In this document: positions 35,174-47,900 of the stretch, in pieces
How positions within the stretch are numbered: the stretch's first letter is position 1
Layout of the letters: each line of letters begins with the position of its first letter
NCBI GenBank assembly: GCA_028023455.1
Contig: JAQFVV010012404.1
Span: 16,475,338-16,539,337, forward strand
Reading direction: 5' to 3'
Source of the DNA: Epiperipatus broadwayi
Lineage: Eukaryota; Onychophora; Udeonychophora; Euonychophora; Peripatidae
DNA: 64,000 nt
The notes under the pieces: generated by a model
What the model saw: only the letters and a program-made list of their open reading frames with translations
Databases searched by the model: none
What the model was told of the DNA's origin: nothing
Program-made: the position numbers and the translations under genes

Positions 35174-37037
35174 AGTCAGGGAATTTGGACTCTTACCCTA
35201 TCTCCTGCACAGGGTGCCACTATTCAAACCTAGAAAATTTATAGTGTAAGCAGATACTTTTTGTTAAGATCTAATTTTATTTTATTATTGACCATTAGCC
35301 CTTGCCACTAGCTCAAGGAGAAGCAGAGATTTATAATAAAACTTATTTAAAACATTTTAATAAAGAAAAAAATTTAAAAAATAAATAAACCACTGCCAGT
35401 AATAATCACAAAAATATTATTATTTATGCACATATATAACTTTAAATTTGAGGAATAAAATTAATCTTACTTTAATTTGTTATTATTTTATACTTTAGTT
35501 AAAATCCACATACATGGACAGTTTATTTAATTTTGTTTTAGAATGTTGAGCATTGATAAGCTACATAGATTACACAATTTAAAACTTTTCAAAAACATCC
35601 AACCTCAGACTAAAAGTTTATAGCTAAACCAACACTTTCTTCCTGATATACAGAAACAACCATTGCAGTTTGAAGATGTTAGCATAAAACTATGCTGACA
35701 GGAATGTGCATCTGCAGCATGATATTATTTAAAAGAAATGATCCTCATCCAGTACAGGAATGTGCATCTGTCAGGCGAAGGAATCATATATATAAAACAT
35801 TAAAATGAAATGCTATGTATGGAGGGAGAGCAGTCTATTGCTGACTTATATTTTCTATTTATAGAGCAAAAAGAAATCAATGTCACAGGAAATACTCTGC
35901 ATCCATTGTAATGCTTTGGGCACATGCATTCATTTGGGCACACTTGCTCTGTACACTAACATGCTTCACATTACATTGATATAAACACCCATATATCCCT
36001 CTACCAGCATTGACTCAATTACAAAACAAATATCCTGAAATTAAACTTCCTTAAACTAACATAATCTATGCAGCCATCTACACCCAACTTTAAATTTAAT
36101 AATTTAGTTAACAGATAAAAATAAATAAGTAAAAAAATGGAAATTATTAGCAAACATATACATAAAAAAAATATTAATAAGGGATTTAGAATTCTTTAAG
36201 TCAGATAAGAGTTCATACTTTAGGTTACTAACTGAATGTTTGTTTAAGAGATCAATCCATAAGTTCATATTGAAAAAGTTTATATTTCCCAGAGTTAGTT
36301 TTTAAAAATCCTCCTGGTTGTGGCAGGTTTATGGAAATCCATACTAAGTCTTACATTTTGTGTGGATTGTTTTCTGGAGATGAAACTGCTGCTTGCCAAT
36401 ACTTGGGTCAGGAACTTTCATAGGGAAGCCTCAGCTGATGCAGAAAATTAAACCTATTGCAAGACTCCTACATCATAGACTCTGCAAAATAGCTACAGTT
36501 TATAGAAGATCAATAGTAAGAATCCTACAACAATCAATTATTTTTCTTTTTATAGTATTAGACCTCCCTTATCACTAAATTTTTGGATCTACAAACATGA
36601 CATCATAGATCCTAAGATCTGGATGTTTTTCCTTATAGCCCATGCATGACTTGGTGCTTGCATTGGTCAATCTTTAATTTTTTCATTCTCTTATCTGACT
36701 TATCAATTATGTAAGTGTCCCAAGGGCTTACATTTAATTAACAAAACAATTATTCCCATTTAGTAAGATTAAAAATGATTCTTAAAATAGAAATTAATTA
36801 ACATTTATTTCTATTTTCTTTTATATAACTTTTTTATTAAAAGTACTAAGCTTTAGATCTTTTTTTTTTTACTTTTAAATACTTTTTTTTAAGAAAAAAG
36901 TTTTCCATCTGTGTGATATATATTAAACATAACTCTTAATTTTCTTTTAGTTTTTAATAAATCGATTTTATTTAAGATTTATTTTCCCCTTTATTTTAAT
37001 TTTAAAATAATGTAATGGCATATGTATACCATTACAG
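35174..37037. mobile_element. 1.86 kb insertion inside the LINE
   Basis: The LINE text TTGGTAT at 35161 resumes as TATAACTTTGACAAAATTTT at 37040, where the 57.8 kb copy reads TTGGTATATGACGTTG without a break. TATTATAAC (35165-35173) and TATATAAC (37038-37045) look like an imperfect target duplication of about 8 bp. The right end is TGTAATGG-x10-CCATTACA. The last 480 bp or so matches the arms of the 5155-6988 fold-back (CTTTTTATAG, TTGGTGCTT-x-CATTGGTCAA, CCCAAGG). The left 1.3 kb is not palindromic and not recognised. No transposase or RT is seen. A non-autonomous element or a degenerate LTR element are possible. Confidence 0.7.
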
Positions 37038-37270
37038 TATATAACTTTGACAAAATTTTTTCAATTTCTTCATCTACTTCTTTTAATATATCGATTATAA
37101 TTCCATCATTATCTGGAGATTTTTCCTTTCTTCATACATTTAATTGCATGTCTCACTTCTTCATTTAAAATTATGGGCAATTCAAAAGATATAATAGATG
37201 AATGAGATACTTGGTCTTTATTATTATATAATTCTTGATAGAACTTTTCTACCCATTTCATGATGCCATC

Positions 37271-37424
37271 TCACTTTTTAGTAATCGTTCCATCTTTTTT
37301 CTTATTGCAGATACAAATTTTCTACCAATACCAAAATGTTGTTTTACTCACTTTTTAGTAATCGTTCCATCTTTTTTCTTATTGCAGATACAAATTTTCT
37401 ACCAATACCAAAATGTTGTTTTAC
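37271..37424. repeat. 77-bp tandem duplication inside the LINE linker
   Basis: TCACTTTTTAGTAATCGTTC at 37271 repeats at 37348, with about 77 bp per unit and near identity. The length is not a multiple of three, so it breaks the LINE reading frame. High identity implies it arose late. Confidence 0.85.
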
Positions 37425-38234
37425 ATTCTTGAGACTTTTATTCTCTTCTACAGCCTTTTTTGCTAGTTCACAATTATATTTTCTTATATCATTATCAACT
37501 CTTTTTCACACTGTTATACAAAATTTGAAATATTCAATCTTTTTTAAAGCATCATTTTTGTATATCTTTATATTCTTTCTTTTCTTCATAAATTCTCTAG
37601 TCTCAGTATAAATTTTATTGGTCAATTGCTTATTTTTTCTAGCAGCTATCTTTGTTGCAGTTTTTAAAAGTGTATCAGTTATTTTCATATTAATTTTATT
37701 CAAATCTGAATCATGTTCAAAATCTACTAATCCTTGAAACCAATTTGCAAGTTCTAATTTAAATTCATTAGAATGTTTCTGAAGATTAAAAATATAAACT
37801 ATAAATATTGTTTTTCTTAATAATTTTTGTCTCTCTAGTTTTGCATTAACATGTATCTTACATCTTATTAATCGATGATTACTGCCTGTGTTGAATTTAT
37901 TAAGAACATTATAATCTTGAAATATGTATTTTCTGTTAGTCAAAATATAATCAAATTCTGCTGTATCTTCATTTGGATACTTCCATGTTAACATTTTTTT
38001 AAAAAAAAAAAACTCATGATATAAAATTTTTCTTTTTCTGCAAACTCCAGTCTATGTCCTCACTCATTTCTATTAACATAATCAAATTTTCCTACATCAC
38101 TTTCATCTTTCATTTGTTTACCAATTTTAGCATTAAAGTCTTCTATAAAAATTTTAAAATGTTGTTTATTCTGATCAAAAGCCTTTTGTACATCAATATT
38201 GTACTGGTTAAAACATGTTTATCCATCTAACATG

Positions 38235-38425
38235 ATCTGGAACCCACAAACTGTACTTCAAACCCAGTCAAGCCTGAGATTTAGGTCAGGGACCAGCCTG
38301 AATTCGAACCCACTCTCTAAGCCCCAGATCAAACACCTAATGGATAACATAACAATGATGGCACATGAGAATTAATTTTTAATTCGGCCCACTAGCAAAG
38401 CGGATAAGACAATGAGACATCTATT
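38235..38425 (-). repeat. tRNA-derived SINE remnant
   Basis: On the minus strand, TTATCCATTAGGTGTTTGAT followed by GGGGCTTAGAGAGTGGGTTCGAATTC has a tRNA-like A-box region and a good B box (GGTTCGAATTC, complement at 38301-38311). More GC-rich body sequence with CTGGTCCCTGACC follows. It begins about 20 bp from the truncated 5' end of the LINE. Confidence 0.55.
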
Positions 38426-39448
38426 ACTATGACTAAACTAATATATATATATATATATATATAAGCATGGCTGTACATTTGGAAGTGAAGAAAAGAGGAA
38501 TTCGAACTACTCAGCCAAGTTGGATAATAAAAATTAGTTTATTATAGTGACAAATTGTTTACATACATTTATAAATTAATTGCAAACATTAGTATGTGCA
38601 TGAATGAGCAAGCGGTAGATGATTACATAGTGTCAATCACGCTATTATTTCTCATATGCTCTTTATTAGCTAAATAATATATTATAAATAAGCACATCTT
38701 TGGTGGATCCAATATTAAGATGCCAATCAATTATTAGAAAGAATTTCCTGAAAAATATAAAACTGACATAAAGTGTGCATAAATATTGCTCACATTGTTT
38801 GCATCAATATATTTTTGTGAATCATCTTATTTGAAAATGAAATATGTAAAGAATGTGCATAAAAACAGACTCACTGATTTACACCTCGATGATATATATT
38901 ATAATAGCAATAGCATATAGCACATATAAACCAGATTTATCTAAAATTGTTAATAAGTTTATCTCAATATCAAAAATAACACTTATATTCAAATAAATGT
39001 TTATATCAAATAAAAGTTTGCGTTTTATTAATATGTTAATTCTAAGATATAGTAAAGTGATCCACAAGCTGTGGCATGCATGAATTGAGAAGTCAGACTT
39101 TTTTCACGCGACACCAATTGGTTGCTACGGTCCGCTTGATATAAAACACAAATATATGTGGCCTAAAAAAGAAAAAGGTTGAGTATCCCTGATTTAAAGC
39201 ATAATTATAAAACCCTTTAATTTATTTTTATTTATTATGATTTTTTATAATTTTTGCTATATTTTTAATCAAAATTAAATTTTAAAATAAATTCTATAAA
39301 AAGAAACAAATATTTGTTTTAATATTCTCTTTAAAAAAAAATTAAACATTAGGATAACAGATTAAAAGATGAAAAACAAATCATTCATTTGCTCATAGCA
39401 TATTTCAATTGAAAATTTAGACGAAATTAGAAACTATATACATGTATA
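38426..39448. other. AT-rich DNA, nothing recognised
   Basis: Contains a (TA)n at about 38443-38462 and no readable coding text. Confidence 0.35.
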
Positions 39449-40585
39449 CCCTATTACTTCGAATATAAAACATTTTTTTCCTCAAATTTTGAGCATTTAA
39501 AAAAAGAGTGCATCTTAAATCGAAATGAAAATTTTTAACATTTTATTTCTGTGTTTCTTTGCTTCATTTTATACATGCACATGGTATTATGATTGATATC
39601 CCTGTGTAGAATAGTATGTTAAATCTTTTTTAATCAAAAGAAAAAGATTTAACAATAAATGTCAATATTTTTTTAATTAATTTCATGAACAGCTTTAACT
39701 CTCTCTTAAACTGCTACTTTTGACATTATTTTCCTAATTTTATTAATATTTTAGCGAGAAATCTGTGCTGAATAGCCTTTAGAATATTTTTGCAACTGAT
39801 AAATTATAAAGTTATAACAAAGTGATAAAAAGTGCTAATGGTTGTTTATTTTTCTGTACACAAGAGTGCACCTGTCAATGATTTTGACAGTTCCCGATAT
39901 TTTTGTTTTAAATTTCAAAGTGAAAATGAATGTTTTAGAATATTTTTTTACACATTTTAAATTTTTTCCTGAACATTCGTGAAAATGTTAATTATTTTAG
40001 AAAAATGATTCAAATTTTATTAGAAAAAAATATTTTTACGTGAAAGCAAAGTGACAAAGAAATTATAATATCGGGCTGCAATTTACTGTATAATTGGATG
40101 CCATTAAGCTTAAAGTAAAAACAAAAATCTGTCATCTGGTAATAATACCATTAGGTATGTCTTGTAAACTTCAATCACTTAATGTGTCGGTTAACAAACT
40201 CTTTACAGATGGAATGACAACCCATCATGAAGCATGGTTGAATCGAGAGGATCATTCTTTGATAACAAGTGGTAAAATAAAGTTTCATCTTCTATAATAT
40301 TTCAATGGGTTTTGCAGTCTTGCAAAGATATCCCTAAACAATCTTTCTTAAAATGTTGCATTAATAACTATTTAAATGACACTAAAATTATGTACTCTGG
40401 TAGAATAGTGAAGATGATAATTCAAATTCTGAAAGTGAAGATGTTGAAAGTAAAAGTATATCTTTAAGTAAATAAAAATGCTTATTTTTCAATAAAATTA
40501 TTTTTAAATTTTTTTCCCAATTTTCTGAGCTTAAAATCCTACTGTACCTTAAATTCAAAGATGTCTTAAATTTGAAGTAATATGG
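39449..40585 (+). mobile_element. pogo/Tigger-type DNA transposon, internally deleted
   Basis: The terminal inverted repeats read CCCTATTACTTCGAATATAA on the left and TTAAATTTGAAGTAATATGG on the right. Both are flanked by TA (39447-39448 and 40586-40587), the target duplication of Tc1/mariner/pogo elements. Each end also carries a CTCAAATTTTGAGC-like or CTGAGCTTAAA inner repeat. At about 1.14 kb it is too short for a full transposase gene. It keeps only the C-terminal half at 40094-40480. Confidence 0.8.
40094..40480 (+). pseudogene. pogo/Tigger transposase C-terminal remnant
   Basis: The plus-strand text VIIPLGMSCKLQSLNVSVNK matches the family block VIPGGLT-x-LQPLDVSVNKP of the DDE domain. 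It continues AWLNREDHSLITSGKIK (open 40094-40297), and in another frame FQWVLQSCKDIPKQSFLKCC. An acidic tail NSESEDVESKS follows at about 40425-40455. The catalytic DDE core lies upstream in the family and is not readable here. The transposase would cut and paste the element; this copy cannot. Confidence 0.8.
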
Positions 40586-40773
40586 TAATTAAGTAATAGC
40601 CTTAATTATGCAAATATATATACCATATTTTTGAAAGATCAGAGAAAAATAAGGTTCTTAAAATAAGTCTAAATTATGGCGTTTTTTGCTTCTTTTTTTA
40701 GCAAATAATATATATAACTTATATATCAATAATAATGAGCGAACTGTTCTTTACAAAAACTCTCTATTATATA

Positions 40774-41940
40774 GGGTATATGAGCACAGACTTTCACATG
40801 ACCCACCACTCTCCACTCTATCTAATAACACTGATGCACTCAAGCACCTACATGCTGAAAGATAAATAATCACCAATATCCCTTTTTCATGCTAAACCAG
40901 CAATTAGAAGTTGGTTCAGATTATCATCTCCCACACATATATACTATAATTGCTCAGATATATATTAAGATAGACAATCTTCATACTTTAATAGACATGC
41001 TCCAATCTACTACACACTCCAACTCTACAACCATCCATCCATTTGAAAATCTGATGATAAAATGCTCAAAGGCCACCCTGAGGCTGAGATTCTTGTCACA
41101 CCCATGTTGACCTAAGGTCAATCTGAACCACACATGTACAGGACATAATCTATTTAATACATATGCAAGGATAGGCAGACATCTCTATAATGTAATAACT
41201 GAAACACAGGCTTATTATATACCTGTGTCTATATATGTAATATATAGAGTATATGAGCACAGACTTTCACATGACCCACCTTTCTCCACTCTGTCTAATA
41301 ACACTGATACACTCAAGCACATATATGCTGAAAAGATAAATAATCACCAATATACATATTTTATGCTAAACCAGCAATCATCAGTTGATCCAGATTATCA
41401 TCTCTCACACATATATACTATAAATGCTCAGATATAGTGTATCAGTGTTATTAGATAGAGTGGAGAGTGGTGGGTCATGTGAAAGTCTGTGCTCATATAC
41501 CCTATATATTACATATATAGCCACAGGTATATAATAAGCCTGTGTTTCAGTTATTACATTGTAGAGATGTCTGCCCATCCTTGCATATGTATTAAATGGA
41601 TTATGTCCTGTACATGTGGGGTTCAGATTGACCTTAAGTCAACATGGGTGTGACAAGAATCTCAGCCTCAGGGTGGCCTTCAAGCATTCCATCATCAGAT
41701 TTTCAAATAGATGGAAGGTTGAAGAGTTGGAGTGTGTAGTAGATTGGAGCCTGTCCATTAAAGTATGAAGATTGTCTATCTTAATATATATCTGAGCACT
41801 TATATATGTGTGGGAGATGATAATCTGGACCAACTGATGTTTGCTGGTTTAGCATGAAATACGTATATTGGTGATTATTTATCTTTTCAGCATATATGTG
41901 ATTGAGTGTATCATTGTTATAAAAACTCTCTAAATAAATT
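40774..41940. repeat. Fold-back of the tRNA-headed tandem repeat
   Basis: In inverted orientation, GTATATGAGCACAGACTTTC occurs at 40776 and again at 41248 (period about 472). At about 41435 the sequence turns round and the same repeat runs in forward orientation to 41940 (GGAGAGTGGTGGGTCATGTG, CCATCATCAGATTTTCAAAT, CTGGACCAACTGATG). It is the same family as 22615-23345. The arrangement, tandem units meeting head to head, parallels the hammerhead array. Confidence 0.7.
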
Positions 41941-44900
41941 CTCATGTAGTTTGTACTTGTCTTAGATTTCCCCTACTGATAAAGGCTTGTATTTTTTAAG
42001 CAAACCTAGAAAGTAAAATAAACTTTCCTGATAGTGTTGAATTTTATTTTCTTTGATTCCCAAGTTTGTTTATTTAAATTTGTAGTTTGAATATTTACTT
42101 AATGGCACATTATCCTATATTTTCAATTGCATTGTGAGTTGAAACTTTAGAATAGATATTCAATTAGACAAATATTGATTCCGGAATGAACTTCAGGCAG
42201 TTGATGACTTTTTGTACTTTTTAGCCACTAAGCATCATGTTGGCTTCTTCAGTGTTCAGTTCCAAAAAGAGAGTTTCTAAAGGAACTCCCTTGTATATAT
42301 TCTCTGTGACATCACTTGTTTTTCAAAACTTTAAATAACCTTAATTACATTTCTAAAGTTTTTTTTTGTATATATACTGTAATTATCTCCCTAATTATAT
42401 TTTTCTCTTGGAGCAAAAACTACATTAGATCTACCTAATTATGATTTATATATTTTACTCTATTGTCTCCCAGAAGAAAAAAAAACTACAAAAATGTGTT
42501 TATGTGTGGACCCAATAATAATCATAATTTTGTAATAAAAAATTGCATATTTATTTTTACTTGTTTAAAATTGAATCTCTTTCAAAATATAGTGTATTTA
42601 ATGCAATAAACTTGTCTAAATGTATTTTTCATTTTTCAAATTGGCCAGAAACACTTGCAAAATGATGCCTTTTAACACCTCCATTTTTTTCCGGCTCTTC
42701 TAAGTTCACAAACAAAATAACAATTAAGATATTTTTTTATTCAAGAGACTAAAATGAAGTCACATGAAGTGAGATTCAGTGAATATTGCTGATGGATAAT
42801 CTGGATTATGCTGAAATTTAATTAAAAATTATTTCACATTCAAGCTTTGCAGTGCTAGTGCACAGCCATCATGAAACATGCACATCTCAATTTGTCACAA
42901 AATGGAATATTTACATTTTATTGCATCATTCATAAGTCTCAGAAGATTTTTAATGCCTGATTGTTACAAATGAATTCTGAGTGAACAATCAATCAATCAT
43001 ATTTGCATCCCCAAAAAAATCAGCATTGTTTTGACCTTTGACTTAATTTGTCATACTTTTTGGGAAAAGGTGAATTTAACCAACTTGTGCTTTTCCAAAA
43101 GCAACTTATCTGTAAGTAGTTTTAAGCATTATAACTGTTTTCATGCCATTTTCCCTAAAAGAAAACATAATTTAATGTTGTTCTAACTTTTCAGTTATTA
43201 CAAAAAATTGACAATATGCAAAATGCACTTTACAAAAAAATTTGCTACATGTGCCCACAATTTCAGATTTCTGCAGTAGGGTCCTTGCAAAAGATATCTA
43301 GAAGAAGAAACATACTCTATCAGACATGGCTACTGCAGAACAATTCCAGTTATTTTTGTGTAGCCCTTTATTGTAAATGGATGGATGTGTATATCTGAAT
43401 AATGTTCATATTTTTTTTAAGTGAAATAATTTTTTTTTTTAAAAAAAAAATTATTATCCATGTTTATTCTGGAGTACAAGTAATTTGTTCATCACATTAA
43501 CAAATGAAATCAAACTTTTAGTAAATCCTTTACAACTATTAATATTTTATTACTCCAAAATTAATATAAAAAAAAAAAATGTTTTTGTTTTCCTCCAAAG
43601 TCGCGATTAAAGATAAATGGAATAAAATGGCTAAGATTTAGGTACTTATTTTAATTCATTTTTTTTGTTTTTTGTATATTTGTAAAATGCTTGTAGAGAA
43701 GAAACAAAAGACAAACCAGCAGATTCATTTCCACATTAATGTTTTATTTTTCAATATATTAATTATTATTTTATGTTTATATTACATCTAAAAGAATTTT
43801 CTAAGATTTATTTTTATATTAAAAATTTGATGATTTTATAAATCCAAATTTCCCATATTGTAATTTCATGCTAATTATAAAATTGTTTGTTTAAAAAATT
43901 TTTTTAGGCTCTTGTGTCCAAATTTTTAAAAATTATTATATTTCACTTATAATTTATTTATATAAATAAATGATTATCACAACAACAATATAGGAAAATG
44001 TGGGTTGCAGGAAGAAAATGCATAAAAATAATAAATAAAGAAAATTTTTGGAGAAATCATTGTTCTTACTTTTAACATTCTATACAGTAATCATTTTTTG
44101 TATGTTATGAAAATTAATATTCAAAAGTAATAATTTATATTTTGATATTTATTTATTGAAATCATTTTTTTATTCTTTTGCTTTGTATTTTTTAAAGGAA
44201 TATATTTTTGTTTAAATGCAGGTAGCATGTTATATAGTTGTGTTTTTTTAAATATATATACACCTTTACCCCACTTAGTGCTTGGCCATTATGTGAGGAT
44301 TTATAATAGTGATCTTCATCAATTTGTATCCACTATTTTGATTTACAATCGATTATTCACTATAACAGTCATAAAAAAAATTCAAAAATATTTTGGGTGT
44401 TCATTTTTTAAATTGGCAGCCCTTTTATAACACTGATGACATCATAGAATAGTTATTAAAGTTATCTCATCCAAAAGCAAAATAGTGACTTTCATGCTGA
44501 AATTATACTACACATAGTTTATTCATAAAACATGGTATAATGCTACATTCAGTATTTTGATTATAAGCTTAAAATATGATTAATGAATGTATAGCATTTT
44601 ATTTTATTTCATCTAGTGTTTTTACAAGACAATTAGTACTTCATTAATAACATGTCCACAATAAAGATTTTCATTATTAATGACAACAAAAGCAAAAAAA
44701 ATTAAAAGGTTCATTCAGTACACAAATAGTAAATTTATTCAGCATAAAAACTGAAAATATACAGCACATATATTAGCTAAAATATTCAGTCAATCAATTT
44801 TGAATTAAACTTTTTCTGTCAAACTGAAATGCTACCATTGCTAATCTAACATATTTTCAGTAAAAAAGGGGAGAGCAAAGAGAGCAAAATGATTTCAGAT

Positions 44901-47900
44901 TTATACAATTAATATCACAAATTAGTAAATATAAATTAAAAATAACACTGCTTACTTGATTTTAAATCATCTCATAATTTTTTTCAGATATTCAAAGCAA
45001 TGGAGAAAATATCACATATGTAAAAAACAAAATGCAGTTCCGAAAAAAAAAATATAAATTTTATTCAGCATAAAATTAAAAATAATTTTTAATCATATGT
45101 ACTATCAATATTTAATTTTAAATTATATACAGCTAATTAAAATTTTAGACAATCAATTTTGGATTAAAATCTTTACAAATGCTAATTTCAATCAAATTCA
45201 AACTGCTATCCATCATATTTGAATTGCATTTTGGGGGAGAAATGTGAAGATGATTTTATGCAATTAATAATAAATTGGTATGATGAAAATGTAATATAAT
45301 AGTGTGAATAAGATTAATGCCTTTAATTTTTATTTAAATTTCTCATAACTCTGCCATCAAAACATATTGCGTTATTCGACAAATTGCTAAGTTATTGCAA
45401 AAACATGGCTACCACACTTGATAAAATAGTGACATTTTATGCCCCCAAAACCCATCACAATTATTATATTAGTTTATTTACATCAGCACAGTACATATTG
45501 CAATGAAAGTCTTAAATATTGATTATAATATGTAAACTCAGAATGTATTGGATTTTTCCCCCCTTTTTTTAATAAGCTGAAATTTTTTTTTAAGTTGACT
45601 GCTCTTGTTACATTAATGATAAATAACAAATCTTTATATTCAATCAAATGATTTGTTTTTTGTTTTTTTAATTTTAATAATTTCATGTAAAAAATATAGT
45701 ACAAATTTAAAACAAATAAAATTTCAGTATGGATTTTTTCAGCATAATAAAATAAAAGTTGCATGAAAGAACACACACACACACACAAAGTTAAATGCTA
45801 GTCTAGTTTTACTTTTTCTGTCTATTTTGTACCTTTTGGACAGTGAAAACACGCATTTTTTTCTAGCGATATTAAACATTTTTTTTTAGAGATTTTGTTT
45901 AAAGTCATCATAGCAATTAATATGACCATGAAAAAATTAAAAAACTCTTTGAGCTTGGAAACCAAACTGGATAATGATGATTGATGAATGGATCACAGGA
46001 AGAAACTTTAAGCCAAGTGTTTATTTTTTTTAACATAGATTGAAGGTGCATTATTATACATTCATAAATACACATTTGAAGTGAATATTTGCGTAATGTA
46101 CAAAGAACAGTTTTCACAAGCGTATAACATATGTTAAGGGTTTTTAAAATTATATATATACTCGTAATATTTCCAATTTATAGTATAATTTTTTAGTTGG
46201 AATAATCTGCCAATTTTTCCTCCATAGACAACCATTATAAATGCTCATTTTGCATATGATATTCTTACTTAATGATGAGTTTTGGGGGACCAATTGCCTT
46301 TGCTAAATGGAGTAAAGATGTGTATATATGTATTAATAACAATTCTAAGGTTCTAACTCTGTTAATTGAAGTGTATAAGTGTGTTTGTGAATATGACTTC
46401 AAATCTTATGTATATGTGTGTATATTTTTATGTTATAAACAAGAATATTTAATAGTTTTATTATAATTATGCTTTGAGTTAAAAATTTATATTTAAAAAT
46501 GAATTTTAAATATAAGCGATATAAATATGCTAAAAATATCAATTTTTAATAGCTTTTGTGTACATTAGTTTGCTATTAATTTTCACATGGTTTGCTGCGT
46601 ATTTAATTTTTTAATACTTAAATTATTATTTTTTCCTACGCAATGTTTTTTACTAAATTTTTTTTTTAAATTTCAAATTTAAAAGTTACAAACTACCTAA
46701 ATTAATTATAAATCATATTAGAAACGTATGGTTTTTTTAAACAATAATTTATATAATAAGTGAAATAATTTATATATTAAATGATTTAAAAGCTACTAGA
46801 TGGAGCTTTATTTCAGAGATCAGTTTTATAATAGAAATTTGAAAATAGAAAAATGAGGGACATTTGTCTTAAAATATAGATTAAATGTGTTTAAAAGATT
46901 ACAACGTAAAAATAAAAACAGTTTAGTAGAAGTTTTGCTTTAATTGGATTATGTAGAAAACAATTAACATGCATAAAATGACTTTATAGTACACAAAACC
47001 ATACAGATTAATAAATTTAGAGATGGAAAAGAATAATTAAATTGTTTAGAGAAAAAGTAATAAAATTGCAAAAATAAATGTGATTACAAGTAGTTTAGAA
47101 TTATATATTTATATATATTGAAAAACATATATGAAAAGACTTAGATGTTAAATGTTAATTGGTGGAAGGATAGGAATTTTGGATATTAGGAAAAGATAGA
47201 AATAAGAATGAATTCATTCTATAGGTGTATTTTATGTGAAGATAAGAGAAAAAAGTATTTGATGTTAAAAGTATGAGTATAACTGTATTGAAGAATGGGG
47301 AAAGCATAAAATTGAGAGAAACTAAAAAGTAAGAGATATTTTTATATTTCTGTGTGCATGTTTAGTTTGGATATTGAAATTAAGAAAATAGATTTTATTA
47401 AAATAAAATTGAAAAGATGTGTATCTGTATTTAAAAAAATGATTTAATGATTGCAGGGAAATATAGGTAGTAATAGTTATTTTTGCAATAGTATCAAGTT
47501 TCTAAGCCTATGGCTAGGAATAGAAACTTTGACTTCATTCAAATTTATTCCAATTTTCATTTAGAAATGTTGAAGCTAAAATGCAGAACTGAATAATATC
47601 TTATATTTATTAAAAATATTATTTTATATAATACTGTATTTTATGAAGAGATAAATTAAAATTAAATCTTACATATCTCAAAGAAATTATTAAAAACTGC
47701 TTTTTAATTAAATATGCTATAGTAATATTTGTAATAATTATATTTGATTGTATAGATATATGCAAATTTGGGTTTAGTTTTCTTTTCATTTGGCTATTTA
47801 GCAAAATTTTTCTAGGATAACAAGCAGAAGTGAAAATCAAATGAGTTGGAAAACTGAAAATAATATAGTTGCAGCTATTGCATATTTTTATAGTAACTAG

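Larger units (their letters stand above)
33806..38215 (-). mobile_element. Longest LINE copy (endonuclease to 3' tail), split by an insertion
   Basis: Minus-strand RTE-like LINE in two blocks: 38215-37038 (5' part) and about 35173-33806 (3' part). Domain order starts with the endonuclease, FKIFIEDFNAKIGKQM (GDFN-type motif) and FDYILTNRKYIFQDY with SNHRLIRCKIH. The linker follows, then RT: FKSGFTAVYHIQVFREVIE, FGFVNYKKTFDS (motif A Asp changed to Asn), RQDDSISPK and LDFANDVVVFANN (catalytic FADD changed to FAND). It ends with IQRLQNTQRSLERCM and a CATCATCATCATTG tail at 33806-33822. The protein copies itself by target-primed reverse transcription in intact relatives. Here stops, frameshifts, a 77-bp duplication and catalytic substitutions make it inactive. 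The 5' end is truncated inside the endonuclease. Confidence 0.87.

Noticed and set aside
40889-41833. Open frames over the 41 kb repeat, similar in two orientations
   Set aside because: They are readings of the fold-back repeat itself; the similarity reflects the DNA repeat and not a gene family.
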